The translations under genes and the position numbers were made by a program. The notes below the pieces were generated by a model that was not told the DNA's origin, made no database searches, and saw only the letters and a list, made by a program, of their open reading frames with translations. A DNA stretch of 64,000 bases, from the NCBI RefSeq assembly GCF_964199755.1, contig NC_133896.1:104376301-104440300 (forward strand), given 5' to 3'. Origin of the DNA: Larus michahellis. Lineage: Eukaryota; Chordata; Aves; Charadriiformes; Laridae. This document shows, in pieces, positions 26,118 through 35,995 of the stretch (positions are counted from its first letter, which is position 1; every line of letters begins with the position of its first letter).

Positions 26118-26187
26118 CACCTCGCTAGACCTGCTGGCCATAATGCTTGTACGTCTTAAGACTGGGGTACACTTGCAGCTAGCTGTA

Positions 26188-26250
26188 ATATTTTAAATAT
26201 ATTTATTTAAAATATATTTATATATTTTAAAGACATTTATTTATATATGT
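26188..26250. repeat. AT-rich imperfect palindromic tract
   Basis: The stretch is nearly pure A/T, with alternating TATATTT and AAATATA blocks that can pair with each other. It is simple-sequence DNA inside PROS1 intron 14 just past the CR1 copy. Confidence 0.6.
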
Positions 26251-26733
26251 TGTAATAACAGAATATTTGCTGCTTCAACATGTTTTCTGTCTCATAAAGT
26301 CTGCCAGTCATCTATTGCCCAGAGTTTAATTGCTGAAATCATATTCCGGCTACTCCTTCTGCACTTCTCACACTTATTTTACTTACAAATGCCTGGTTTT
26401 CTTACATACTTGAAACAGTTCCTAAATTGTGCCAGCTGGTGGCATTTCAGAAATATGCAATGTTCTTTCCTCCCCAGCTCAAAAATCAAGACATTTTTTC
26501 CAAATTCAAACCTCTAGAGAGCCTCATGGCTTTCAAAGGGCATGATAAAGCTACTGTTGAAGAGCAGGCTCCCTCAAAAGCTGAATAGACTGGATGAAAC
26601 AAGAAGCACTCTGGGGAAAAAAAAACAACCCTGTTTCTTTTTGTACAGCTGTAGGCTTTTTCTTCCTTGGGTACAAGCCTGATTATATTCAGCCTTAAAA
26701 ATAATCAAATTAATGAAAAGAAATATAATTCAC

Positions 26734-26947
26734 CTGGCAGGCCGCCCAAGTAGGTAACAACATTTGCCATCATTGCTTGATGCAGGGTAGACAGTTGCTC
26801 TGTATTGCTTCGGTCTGTGTGTGAATCAACAGACAGCTCAAGTTGCTGTCTGGTTACCAGAAGTCCAACCAGCACTTTCCTGGGTGTACACAATTTCTTT
26901 GATTCCAGCTGTGCAACAGTGATGTTTCCAATGGTCACAATAATTTT
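26734..26947 (-). CDS. PROS1: PROS1 exon 14: LamG2 core
   Basis: The acceptor is CATTTAG and the donor GTGAAT. The exon starts in phase 0 and ends in phase 1. It encodes 71 residues, including a GNITV sequon (possible N-glycan), a LELSVDS strand and the conserved VVTYLGGLP motif of the second SHBG-like domain. At 214 nt it is four codons shorter than the human exon. The first half is clearly more diverged from mammals than the second. Confidence 0.95.
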
Positions 26948-27724
26948 CTAAATGGAAGAATGGTAGGTCACAAAAGATGTTGCATATAACTTCAACACAC
27001 AATTACACTTGGCTCTGATGCCTTCTAAATTTGGAAGGAGAAGAATAGGGAAGGATAAGAAAACGAAATATTGGAGCCACATTTTAAAAATTGGAACCTT
27101 AAGTTGGAAAAGTTACCAAAGTTGATGTATAATGTTCACTTTAAAAAATCTTTGGCTACGGTTCTGAGGTGAAATCCCGTTTCTTTTAAGGGCAAAAAGA
27201 GTACTGCTACAGCTTCTAAGGTAACTAACTCTTCACTATAGGTTCTTGTTTGGGCAAAAGCATGGGTTAGCCATGCTGTATAATCATATCTGTCTTAGGA
27301 TACTTGATGTAAACAGATGTAAATGGAAGTTTAAGGACAAAAAGATTTGTTTATAAATTGAAACTAACATGATGCCACTACTATAATATCATCATTCTAC
27401 TTCTGTGATACTCCCCGTTCTGCTTTGTGCATTTGAAAAGCAAGGTCAAAGAAAACATGATGTAATGGACAGTAACTGACATAAGACCGCTTGGTGCTTA
27501 GTCACTGCTGTGCAGTGCAATCATTAATATATGTTCCGCACATCACTATATGATCTAAGTGCTCTTCAAAATATTAATGCAGCCTACCAGCTCCACTGTA
27601 AGTAGGTGTGAGTAGTTGTTTTTTTTAGTTCGATTTTTCACAAATGGAGTAGCAAGTTAAGTGAGACAAAAACAAGAGGTGTGACTTAGATGCTTATCAG
27701 CTGCTACAATAATTGTAAGATCAC

Positions 27725-27873
27725 CTGTGAGTCAGAGGAGTTAGAGTCCACTATGGACAAAGCAAGAGGCACTGTTTCATTAGAAACCAAGGCAAACATA
27801 ACACCAGTGTCTGTGGATGGGCGAATAGTCATAGTCACATTTATTAGCCAATCTTCAGCACTGTCAAGATTAT
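27725..27873 (-). CDS. PROS1: PROS1 exon 13: LamG2 N-terminal strands
   Basis: The acceptor is TAAAACAG and the donor GTGATC. The exon enters in phase 1 and leaves in phase 0. It encodes the NVTMTIRPSTDTGVMFALVS segment, with sequons at NVT and NET, and ends in a Ser-rich ...DSNSSDSQ. At 149 nt it is one codon shorter than in human. Intron 13 (26948-27724, 0.8 kb) holds nothing notable. Confidence 0.96.
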
Positions 27874-28489
27874 CTGTTTTAAAAAGAATAATTGAAATTA
27901 ATAAATCCATTTGCTAATGAAAAATTAATATGGAGTTAAAAATTAGTATTTAATCTGCTGCCACTATGGAAAAAACAGTACTAATCTCCAGAAAAAGCAG
28001 TGAACTTTGGAACTTTTAGAAAGAACTAGGAGTCTAAAAAAAAAAAACAAACAACCCCAAAAAGCAAACAACCAACCAAAACCAAAAAAAACCCCACAAA
28101 CTTTAATCCTGCATCTTTCCTTATCTTCTGTGTTTATTGGACTTTTTTTTTTTCTACCTTCTTCATTTCTAATGTGGAATAGGCGCCACATTTACTAGAG
28201 GTGAGTTCAAAATCAACCCCCCAAAAAATTAACTCATAAATTGCTGCCAATAGTAGAATATTAGCAGTTCTCATACACTTTTACATTTCAAAGCAGTTCC
28301 ACTATTAAAATGGGAATACGCAGGTACACAAAGTGAATATGCAGATACTGCAAATATAATTTCATATGATGCATTCATAGTGAAGGTAATATAAAAATTA
28401 CTATCTAAAGAGGTATTTGTCATCTTTTCTATCTTTTTCTTCCTGTGTCTCTTCCCCATCTCATGTTCCTAAAACATGAGGTGGGGTCA

Positions 28490-29075
28490 TATTCCTACGC
28501 AAAGCCAAATGGGCAGCGAGACAGTGGGCTATAACAGCTCATAGAAGGGCAGCAGTAGGTGTGGGCAGCCTCTTGGATTTGGGGATGTGGGGGGGTGAGA
28601 ACAGAAAAGAGGGTGTGAAGTCGTGGCAGCAACCCCAAACACAAAGGTAAGGAGGAGTCATGGCAGCATGGTGTTAGTGAATGAACGGGAGTAAAGTTGA
28701 AGAAGCTTGAGTGGCATAGGAAACTCTGATAGAAGTTGGTGGGAAGCATAGAATATGTAAAGCTGGAGGAATCTTTTCTTCAATGAGTGCGTGAGGGAAT
28801 TTAAAGAAAAGACCTGTGAAAGAATAGCAAATCCTGGGATGAAAAAGACCGGGGATCAGAGCAGGGCTGAAGGGTAGCATAGCATTTGGGATGGGGAACG
28901 GTATAACGACAACAGGATTTGGGATGATGCTCAAGAGATGTCTCATTTTGGGCTCTCAGGTATGCACAAGGAGATCCTGGATTGGAAATTTTGAAATTAG
29001 AGCAGGAGGTCAGGCAAGAAAGTTCTGGGTTTGGGAAGGGGCAAGTGAGGCACCTAAAACCTCTAGATAGGATGT
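28490..29075. repeat. Strand-asymmetric purine/pyrimidine tract in intron 12
   Basis: About 0.6 kb is purine-biased on the plus strand, with recurring GGGATGRGG, TTTGGGATG and CAGGATTTG-like words at irregular spacing. It resembles a decayed minisatellite. Three overlapping minus-strand open frames (Pro, Ser, Leu and Cys-rich) reflect this composition and have no domain support. Confidence 0.45.
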
Positions 29076-29488
29076 TCATTTAGAAGCAGAATTGCACGCA
29101 CAAAACTATCAGCGACCTCTTTCTCCATCCGCAGTCTTCTTTTTCTGTCAGTAATAGGATAGCTTTCCCCATTGATGAACAGGGGATAGAATTAGATCTT
29201 TGGAAAGTGAATGTGTTCAACAGTGCCCATCCTTTGCAAATAAAGAATACACTTCCTAATATAAAGCACTTCAGAAATAAAATGTATGACACCAACGGGA
29301 TTAGAATTCTCATTTGAGCACATTTCTAAAAGAAGTTATGGGAATCATTGCTGGATGCAGTGGCGTATTCAGTTCCTACGTAGCTTAGTTTGTTTGTGGA
29401 TCTTCCTTTTTTTTGTTTTTTCTTTAACAATTCATCAGTTCCATCACCACTCCAGCAAAAATATAGAAACAGACAGAAAAATACTTAC

Positions 29489-29657
29489 TATAGTTTATCT
29501 GAAATTTTGCCATTCCAGTGCCAGGGTAGAAGGATCCTCTTTCCACTGCTACTAAACAGTGTTTGCTTTGTTTTTCTTGAATAACTTCTTTTACACCTGA
29601 GTGTCCCTGATTCATCAGGTTCCAGGCACGAATGCACCCATCTAGCCGAGGGTTAAT
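29489..29657 (-). CDS. PROS1: PROS1 exon 12: LamG1-LamG2 junction
   Basis: The acceptor is TTCTACAG and the donor GTAAGT. The exon starts in phase 0 and ends in phase 1. It encodes INPRLDGCIRAWNLMNQG, the conserved C-terminal end of the first LamG domain, and then the linker into LamG2 with GSFYPGTGMAKFQINY. The Cys in LDGC and the next Cys (KHCL) are both conserved. At 169 nt, and 337 nt together with exon 11, the combined length equals the human pair. Intron 12 spans 27874-29488. Confidence 0.97.
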
Positions 29658-30713
29658 CTGTAGAAGAATTACAGCAGTACGTGTTTGCATTCAAAGTTGT
29701 TTTTAAAATGTTAATAATAAGGCATTACTTTACATATCAACTTTTTTTTGCTAGCCAATGCTATAGGTTACAGCACTGATGCCAGAAGAAAACAAATGGC
29801 ATGTGTTTAGTACCTCGGCCTTCAAAAGGTATTTTTGATTTAGTAGCATTTCCCATTTTGATGCTAGTGATCTGTACAAAACAGATGGCTTCAATTTTTT
29901 AAAGCTCATGCTGTCCTTTCGTTTAGGTCACAACAGCTTTTCTGTAGCTGAAAGACAATGATCACTAGCTCTGTTCCTCATTCAAGGTTTCATGTTCTCC
30001 TTGTACCAAAGTACAAAGAAATTTCTGGAATTACTTTCCATTGGGTAAGGGGATGTTGTTGTATTGCTTCATATTTTTCCTCTCTGCTTCACTTTTGAGC
30101 AAAAATAGATTTAAAAAAAGAAAAAAGGTGTAGCCTCTACTGTACAGTTACTTTTTGCCTCTGTTTAGACTGACAATTAGTCTGAAGGCTCCTGGACTGA
30201 GAAGTAGACAGTTGCAACAACTTGACGGTTCTCATCCCCAGCGTAAGAGAGAGGTGCTGAGGATGGAAGACTGAATGAATCATGGGCCTTGTCTAGCCTG
30301 GGCTGTTATAAAACCTATTAAAAATTAAAGCTTGTTGTGCTGCCTGCACAGTGAATTCCATACCTATTCAGAGCCTAGCAAAAGCCAGCACCAAAAATAT
30401 GGACCACTCCGAAATGCTCTCACAGCAGAGTAGTGGTGATTTAGGGAACCTTAAAGCTATGTTAGGAAACAGGCTACAGAATCCTGAAAGATTCGACTGG
30501 AAGTGTTGTGTTTTATAACTGAAACCTAACTGAAGACAGACTACAAAACTTCATGCATATTTATTTTCAAAACAGTGGTTTAATAACCTGATTTTTATTT
30601 TCCAAATGGATTCCATGCCACTCTTCCTTCCTCTGTGACTACCAAGTGAACAATACAAAACCAAACAAATAACAGAAGAGTATTAATCAATGAAGTCTTA
30701 TTATTTTAGTTAC

Positions 30714-30881
30714 CTGTTTAACAAGAGTGTTGCCCACTTTGCGAGGTAATCCCGCAATGTACACCTTAGTTTCCAAGAAACCCTGTGATTGTTTAAAAAG
30801 AGTTCCTGGGCTGTTAATACTCATCACGGCTTCTTTAGCTATTTTTACACTGATGCTGTGTTCTAGTTCTTCAACTGAAAT
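30714..30881 (-). CDS. PROS1: PROS1 exon 11: LamG1
   Basis: The acceptor is TAATTTTAG and the donor GTAACT, with phase 0 on both sides (56 codons). It encodes ISVEELEHSISVKIAKEAVM, then a SPGTLFK loop and LETKVYIAGLPRKV. This is the typical central sheet of the first SHBG-like domain. Intron 11 (29658-30713) holds nothing recognised. Confidence 0.96.
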
Positions 30882-31826
30882 CTAAAATTAAACACAAATA
30901 ATTACATATATACACACAAAAACATGTAGGATATTTTGAATACTAGTTACATATAACTGTATGAAACATTACTAATGTTTCTCTAAACTTAAACTTGTAA
31001 AATAGTTTTAATGCAGCGAACATTTACAGCATATTTAAACCTGAATCGTGACAACTGTCCATACCCATGGACACTAACAGGAGCATGATCTTCCATTCCA
31101 TGCCCATCCTACCCCTGGGAAAACCCGTGCAGCTGCTTAGTTTCCTTTATGTGCTATAGAGTTTGCAAGAAGCTGATGTCCACAACTGCTCTGTATCCAA
31201 TCCACATTTGGCATACAGTTCTCCATATCACTGCAACCTGCTGCAGAAGACTGAATCTTCAGATGGGACGTAGATAAAATAGGTTCAGTGTTTGCTCCCG
31301 CTATTATTAGGCATCAAAGCAGATTTTTAATCTCAAGAAAGTTGTACCGAACTGAAACAGGAGGTCTATGTAGAGTCCTAGCTTCTCTTGCTCCCCTTCA
31401 AAAACAAGCAAACAAAATCTAACTGATGTTAATAATTTGGTGTGATTTATAGTTGGTGTAAGTGAGCAAGCTTGAAGAACAAGATGGATTTCTGGTCTAG
31501 CAAATGTAAAATTTGCTATCTAAACATAGCACTTGACAATGCAATCACACTTTTTAATATTCTGCTGCTTCCGTCATGATTACAAAGAATAATTCCTATA
31601 TTGCCAGCTAGTGGTAATTACCTCTTTCTGGATCATAACAGGTGCCACGATTTCCCAGGTGTAAGGCATCCTGGTGAATTCCTTGGCTGATTTTTAAATC
31701 TGGGATTGAGGGCACCACTTTAAGCCTTTTTAACAGTTGCTTAATTTCTCCCTATTTTACTTATCAAGACAGAATGTTCCCATAGTGGGTTAAAGGAAGG
31801 AAAGGGGAGAGGAAAACCCATCTTAC

Positions 31827-32016
31827 TATATGCCACAGTCCATCATTAATGGCTTTGCCTCCACTGGTGACTTTTGTTCCAAATTCATTCTTGAATTGAA
31901 TTTCAATCTTCCCATCACGAAGAGCAAGCAAGATCCATGCTGTATTGTCAGGGGATTCTGCATATAGTATAACTCCCTCTGCATCATATGTCCGGAAATC
32001 AAATTCTGCTGTAAAT
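31827..32016 (-). CDS. PROS1: PROS1 exon 10: LamG1
   Basis: The acceptor is CACAACTCAG and the donor GTAAGA. At 190 nt it is identical in length to the human exon. It encodes FTAEFDFRTYDAEGVILYAE, then WILLALRDGKIEIQFKNE and ends at the GLWHI strand. The FDFRTYD...GVILYAE pattern is diagnostic for LamG1 of protein S and Gas6. Intron 10 is 30882-31826. Confidence 0.97.
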
Positions 32017-32588
32017 CTGAGTTGTGAAGAAGAATCTTAATAAGAAGACAGGAAACATGAAATACTGTATACCCTAGGATAACTCCTTAATAGGGTAAAA
32101 AAAATAAAAAAAGTCCATAGATATTAACCTTTTGGTAACTCTGTACCTGAGCAGTTGTGATACTGGCACACGATTAGTCAAAAGCAGAATCTAATGTAAG
32201 CCTTGTTCATCTGAATCCAGTGAAAAGTTTTGAGATTAGTGCCGTGAGCTGGGATTTGAAAGAGCCTTGGTTCAGCTTCCAAATCTGCTATGAGCTTTAC
32301 ATGTGAAGTAAGAAAGTACATGTTCCTTGAGTAAGAAACAGACGGAATATTCCTATTGCATTTTGTGGAGATGTGATGCAGAAAAAATACATGACCTATG
32401 ATGTGCTTCAGTACAACAGGGTTGCCGAGTGTCATCCTACAACAATCATAACTTAGCAATTTGCTTTCATTACTGCTGCCTTTTATATGTCATTCTCTGA
32501 TTCGAAGATTTGTTGTCTGGATCTTGGTGGTTGGTTGAACATATGTATATACGTAGCAAAATTATGATTTATATTATAGTACCTGTAC

Positions 32589-32634
32589 AGTGTATAGGTA
32601 CAGACAGAGGTACGTCTGCCTGTACCTATACACT
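32589..32634. repeat. Long inverted repeat (hairpin-forming)
   Basis: The arm AGTGTATAGGTACAG (32589-32603) is matched exactly by its reverse complement at 32620-32634. The stem continues inward, after one mismatch, with CAGA/TCTG around a short loop. Related GTAC- and TATAGG-containing words flank it on both sides. It lies in PROS1 intron 9, about 0.5 kb from the ERV. It may be a cruciform-prone palindrome or the remnant of a small inverted-repeat element. Confidence 0.75.
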
Positions 32635-33162
32635 TATAGGTATAAGACAGAGTATAAGTACTGTGAAAAACAGTCCTTGTTTCCTAGAACTTTTGGACTA
32701 GATTAAATAGATTAAGGATGAAAGGAGAAAACAAAGCATTTGGAAGTTAGGATTTGCTGAAGACAACAAAAGAAACAAGGGATCTGTAATTAAGAACTCT
32801 TACTTTGCTTTCACTCTCAGTCTTGTTCTTTGTCCACTAGATGTCATTGTCTCTCATGCAGACCCACAGAAAAATCATTCTGTATTTACAGAGAGATTAT
32901 TAAGATAGCTTCAGACATTTATCATCCTAGAAAGGTCTTCCAGGACAGCATTAATGCCTGGTCAACTTGGAATAGTGGCAGAGGAAAAAGTTCTCAATGT
33001 TTATGTCCTTCTGTAAGGTTCTGAGGCTCTGGGGATCACCAGCTCAACAGCTGCTGCCAGTGTTACCCTCAAATTGCTCAGTCAGTAAGTCAAGGAAAAC
33101 TGCAATTTCAGCTGCTACAGTGAAGAAGTCCAAGAGTAATGAAGAGGTCACAATCATTAGCA

Positions 33163-33168
33163 ATTGTT
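33163..33168. repeat. ERV target-site duplication, left copy
   Basis: ATTGTT immediately precedes the 5' LTR and is repeated exactly at 37193-37198 after the 3' LTR. Six bases is the duplication length typical of alpha- and betaretroviral integrases. Its survival shows that both LTR ends belong to one integration event. Confidence 0.9.
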
Positions 33169-33568
33169 TGTGGAGGATTTTCTGGTCCAGGGAGGTCACC
33201 CTGTGAACAATCCAAGCACAGAAAATCTGTTGCTGGTGCAACTCTAAGGAGGAAGAACAGCACTGAAGCAAGAACAGTGTACGTGCGACGTCAAGAAGGA
33301 AGTTGAAGATATTTGCGCCACCAGGCACAATAGAAAGAGGAAGCTGGTAACGATCAACTACTGACTCTGGCAAGCGCGTGGACAAGCCTTATGCACCAAT
33401 CGAAATATAATGCTTGCTGCGAGCATAGCACTGCAACCAGTCAGAAAATTGTTGACGCGTGATACGGAACTCAAATTACCTATAACAGATGAACTGTCTG
33501 AGCAACAAAGTGGCATTAACCTGATCACATTGGTCGTTGTGTTATTGTCCGAAACTTCCGCATCGACA
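33169..33568 (+). repeat. ERV 5' LTR
   Basis: 400 bases, TGTGGAGG...TCGACA. It carries CCAAT at 33396-33400 and a TATAA box at 33406-33410, so U3 is roughly the first 260 bases. The R-region polyadenylation hexamer present in the 3' LTR reads AACAAA here (33504-33509), so this copy may have lost polyadenylation function. It is 19 bases longer than the 3' LTR because of a length difference near 33350-33380. Confidence 0.94.
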
Positions 33569-33570
33569 AG

Positions 33571-33588
33571 TGGCGCCCGAACAGGGAC
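33571..33588 (+). other. ERV primer-binding site (tRNA-Lys3 type)
   Basis: TGGCGCCCGAACAGGGAC sits two bases after the 5' LTR. It is an exact 18-base match to the complement of the 3' end of tRNA-Lys3, the primer of lentiviruses and MMTV. Alpharetroviruses normally use tRNA-Trp, so this supports a beta-like backbone. Confidence 0.93.
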
Positions 33589-33752
33589 CCTCAGATCGGT
33601 GTTGGGACCAGACTACCCGACGAGAGACCGATGGGTACGAGGGGTGGAAAAGCGGCTGGAAAAGGTGAGTGCTGCCCCGGCACTCGGGAAGACGCTGATA
33701 GCGCATAGATTACCGGGAATCTCGCCCTGGCCAGATGAGCGGCCGGGAGGAG
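33589..33752 (+). other. ERV leader with 5' splice donor
   Basis: Untranslated leader between the primer-binding site and gag. It holds a consensus donor AAAG|GTGAGT (GT at 33665-33666), suited to making a spliced envelope message. The packaging signal would be expected here, but I cannot define it from sequence alone. Confidence 0.7.
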
Positions 33753-35303
33753 ATGGGGTCTACACTCTCAAAAGAGGAAGAGGCAGTAGTTAAGCTCCTC
33801 CAACATATGCTCTCTATGAGAGGACTGAGTTACGATGTGCCGACCCTGATGGCGCTCCTGGCATGGGCGCGAGCAAGGGGATTGATTGAGACTGTCAGTG
33901 ATCCTTTCATCCCAGAGACATGGTCAAAGATAGGAACTGTATTATGGGATGAAATTAGCAAGGGATCGAAGGAGGCACACAAGTTTCCCACATTGTGGAG
34001 GTTAATCTCGGAAACGTTAAAAGAAATGCAAGCAGAGCGTACTGCCACAACTGCTGCTTTCACAGCATTAGCCTCCACCACCACCTCAGACCAAGGGGGT
34101 TCTGCAGCAGCATTCACGTTTGGCTCGGGGCGTGTGATACCGCCCCCTCCCCGCTGCCGGTGTGGGAAGGGTGGACATGCTGTGGGTCTGATGCCGGTGA
34201 CAACTAGTGGCCCCACACTAACCAACCCGGGAGACGGAAACGAGCAGAAAACCAGTGAATTTCCTCTCCCTCCACCTCCAGAAGAGGTAGCAAGTTATAA
34301 GAATGATGAGGATCAGAACGAAGGACAGGGTGCTACAGCAGGTTTCCCGCCTTTACCCCCTTCGGGATCAACGTCCCCTGGGAGTCCACGAGGCGGGGAA
34401 AAAGCAGAAGGACTGAGAGACCATCAATTTTGGGAGCTGCTGAAGAAGCTCGAAGCGTTGGAAACGCGAATAACTACCACTCACCCTTCTGCTCCTGTCG
34501 CCCCGTCGGCGCCGCCTGCATATACGGGGGTGGACGGGAGGGGAGAAAATAGAGGGGGAATACAGAATCGATGGAAAGGGGTAATTCAAGAGGCTGCCGT
34601 GGAAGGAGTGTTTCTTGAAGCGGCAGCCTATCCAGTGTTTACGAATGCTGCCCAACAGAGGGAATGGGAACCTTTTGATTGGAAATTATTGAAGGAGGTG
34701 AAACAGGCTGTCACACGGTATGGACTCAGTTCTCCTTTCACTAGAGCTTTAATTGATCATATTTTTGGTTCTAATTTGTTAACTCCTCATGACACCAGGC
34801 AAATAGTGCAAATGTTGTTGAAACCATCGCAAAAATTAACATTTTGGAAGGAGTGGGAAAGTCTGTGCGACAAGGCTGCTATTACTCCAAGACAGCAGGG
34901 TGATCCACTATACGGGGTGCAAGCACAAATGTTAGAAGCAGCTGACAGGGTGTTAGCGCAAGAACAAGCTTCGGTGATGGCTGCCGCCATCGCCATGCAA
35001 TCTGGACAGAAAAAACGAAAAGGTGGAAGGTCGGATAAGCGCTGTTTTCGGTGTGGGAAAACGGGTCATTTCAAAAGTGATTGTCGAGCAAAGGGAGTTA
35101 GGCAGCAAGACGGAAAATGGTGCGTAGATTGTAAAAGCGGTACCCATAACACCATAGAATGTCGACGATCGGGAAACCGGGGTACGAGCGCGCCTCGTCC
35201 TCCTCGCACGACGACACAAACACAGGGGACAATGCAGGGTGCCTGGACCACTGTGCAGCAGCCACCGCAGGAAGCGCAGGGGTGGACCTGGCAACTGCAG
35301 TAG
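33753..35303 (+). CDS. gag: ERV gag polyprotein, open, betaretrovirus-like
   Basis: An uninterrupted frame of 516 codons when started at the ATG at 33753. An upstream in-frame ATG at 33735 would add six residues. The later start gives MGSTLS, a good N-myristoylation signal for matrix, so I prefer it. Pro-rich linkers follow, then PSAPPAY (34503-34523), which overlaps a PSAP (ESCRT-I) and a PPAY (NEDD4-type) late motif. A capsid N-domain-like helical region spans about 34600-34880. Nucleocapsid has two CX2CX4HX4C knuckles at 35043-35084 and 35121-35162. I see no major homology region between capsid and nucleocapsid, and the spacing is short, so most of the capsid C-domain appears to be missing by an in-frame deletion. 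This is an old proviral gene, described here as found. Confidence 0.92.
   Translation: MGSTLSKEEEAVVKLLQHMLSMRGLSYDVPTLMALLAWARARGLIETVSDPFIPETWSKIGTVLWDEISKGSKEAHKFPTLWRLISETLKEMQAERTATTAAFTALASTTTSDQGGSAAAFTFGSGRVIPPPPRCRCGKGGHAVGLMPVTTSGPTLTNPGDGNEQKTSEFPLPPPPEEVASYKNDEDQNEGQGATAGFPPLPPSGSTSPGSPRGGEKAEGLRDHQFWELLKKLEALETRITTTHPSAPVAPSAPPAYTGVDGRGENRGGIQNRWKGVIQEAAVEGVFLEAAAYPVFTNAAQQREWEPFDWKLLKEVKQAVTRYGLSSPFTRALIDHIFGSNLLTPHDTRQIVQMLLKPSQKLTFWKEWESLCDKAAITPRQQGDPLYGVQAQMLEAADRVLAQEQASVMAAAIAMQSGQKKRKGGRSDKRCFRCGKTGHFKSDCRAKGVRQQDGKWCVDCKSGTHNTIECRRSGNRGTSAPRPPRTTTQTQGTMQGAWTTVQQPPQEAQGWTWQLQ
35171..35177 (+). promoter_or_regulatory. Gag-pro -1 frameshift slippery site
   Basis: GGGAAAC lies in the correct register of the gag frame (G GGA AAC), inside the gag/pro overlap. 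The dUTPase-protease frame is exactly the -1 frame. This heptamer type is used at gag-pro junctions of primate betaretroviruses. A stimulatory stem or pseudoknot would be expected 5-9 bases downstream; the GC-rich sequence there is compatible, but I have not folded it. Confidence 0.8.
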
Positions 35304-35995
35304 ATACCACTCTAACCACTACTGCTGTGAGGTTAATCGATTCAGAGCAGCAAGGGCCACTAGGTCACAGATTAAGTGCATTATTAATAGGGCGGTCTTC
35401 CGTTTCTTGGCAGGGTATCTTTGTAATCCCGGGAATAATTGACGCGGATTATACCGGGATAATAAAAATCATGGTCTATACTTTAACTCCCCCCATAAGC
35501 ATTCCCCGCAGGTCAAAAATTGCTCAGTTGATACCTTTTCAAGCATGCGTTCCCCGGGTATTAACAGAACGTCGGAGAAGTAATGGATGTTTTGGGTCAA
35601 CCGGGTCTCCTGAAATTTTGCTAGCGGTTGACATTGCACGGGGAAAACCCAAAGAAAAGGTGACAGTGACCCATCCTTCCGGATCATCCATGGGCCTAAC
35701 CATGCTTATAGATACGGGGGCTGATGTTACAGTGATTTCTGAGAAAAGTTGGCCCTCACACTGGCCTCTTGTCTCTGCCGCTACCAATGTAGTCGGGGTA
35801 GGAGGCTCTCAGAGAACCATGGTCAGTGCATCATTTGTTTCTTTTGCCTTTTCTGATGGGGCTGTAGCCACAGTGAAGCCCTATGTGATGCAAATACCGG
35901 TGTCCTTGTTGAGCAGGGACTTACTCTCTCAATTAGGAGCTCGTTTGGTAACATCGCCTTTTCAGGAGCAGCCATGGTCAAGCAGCCGGTATTAA
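35178..35995 (+). CDS. pro: ERV dUTPase-protease (pro frame)
   Basis: Open in the -1 frame relative to gag, reached by the slippery site. The N-terminal part is a trimeric-type dUTPase. It has GSAGVDLAT (35270-35296) and a later IDADYTG motif, the uracil/metal-binding blocks of the family. The C-terminal part is a retropepsin with DTGA at 35711-35722 and an SRDLL motif near the end, where GRDLL would be usual. The frame ends at TAA 35993-35995. The dUTPase-before-protease order is characteristic of betaretroviruses. I see no G-patch after the protease. Confidence 0.88.

Larger units (their letters stand above)
23168..26733 (-). other. PROS1: PROS1 intron 14
   Basis: An intron of about 3.6 kb with donor GTGAAT and acceptor TGTGCAG. 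It contains a CR1 fragment (25573-26117) and an AT-rich simple stretch (about 26188-26250). No other exon candidate was found in it. Confidence 0.85.

Noticed and set aside
33410..33793. 127-codon plus-strand frame before gag
   Set aside because: It runs through the 5' LTR, primer-binding site and leader; no viral gene is expected there.
33830..34655. Minus-strand frames within gag
   Set aside because: Shadows of the gag coding frame; none shows a domain.
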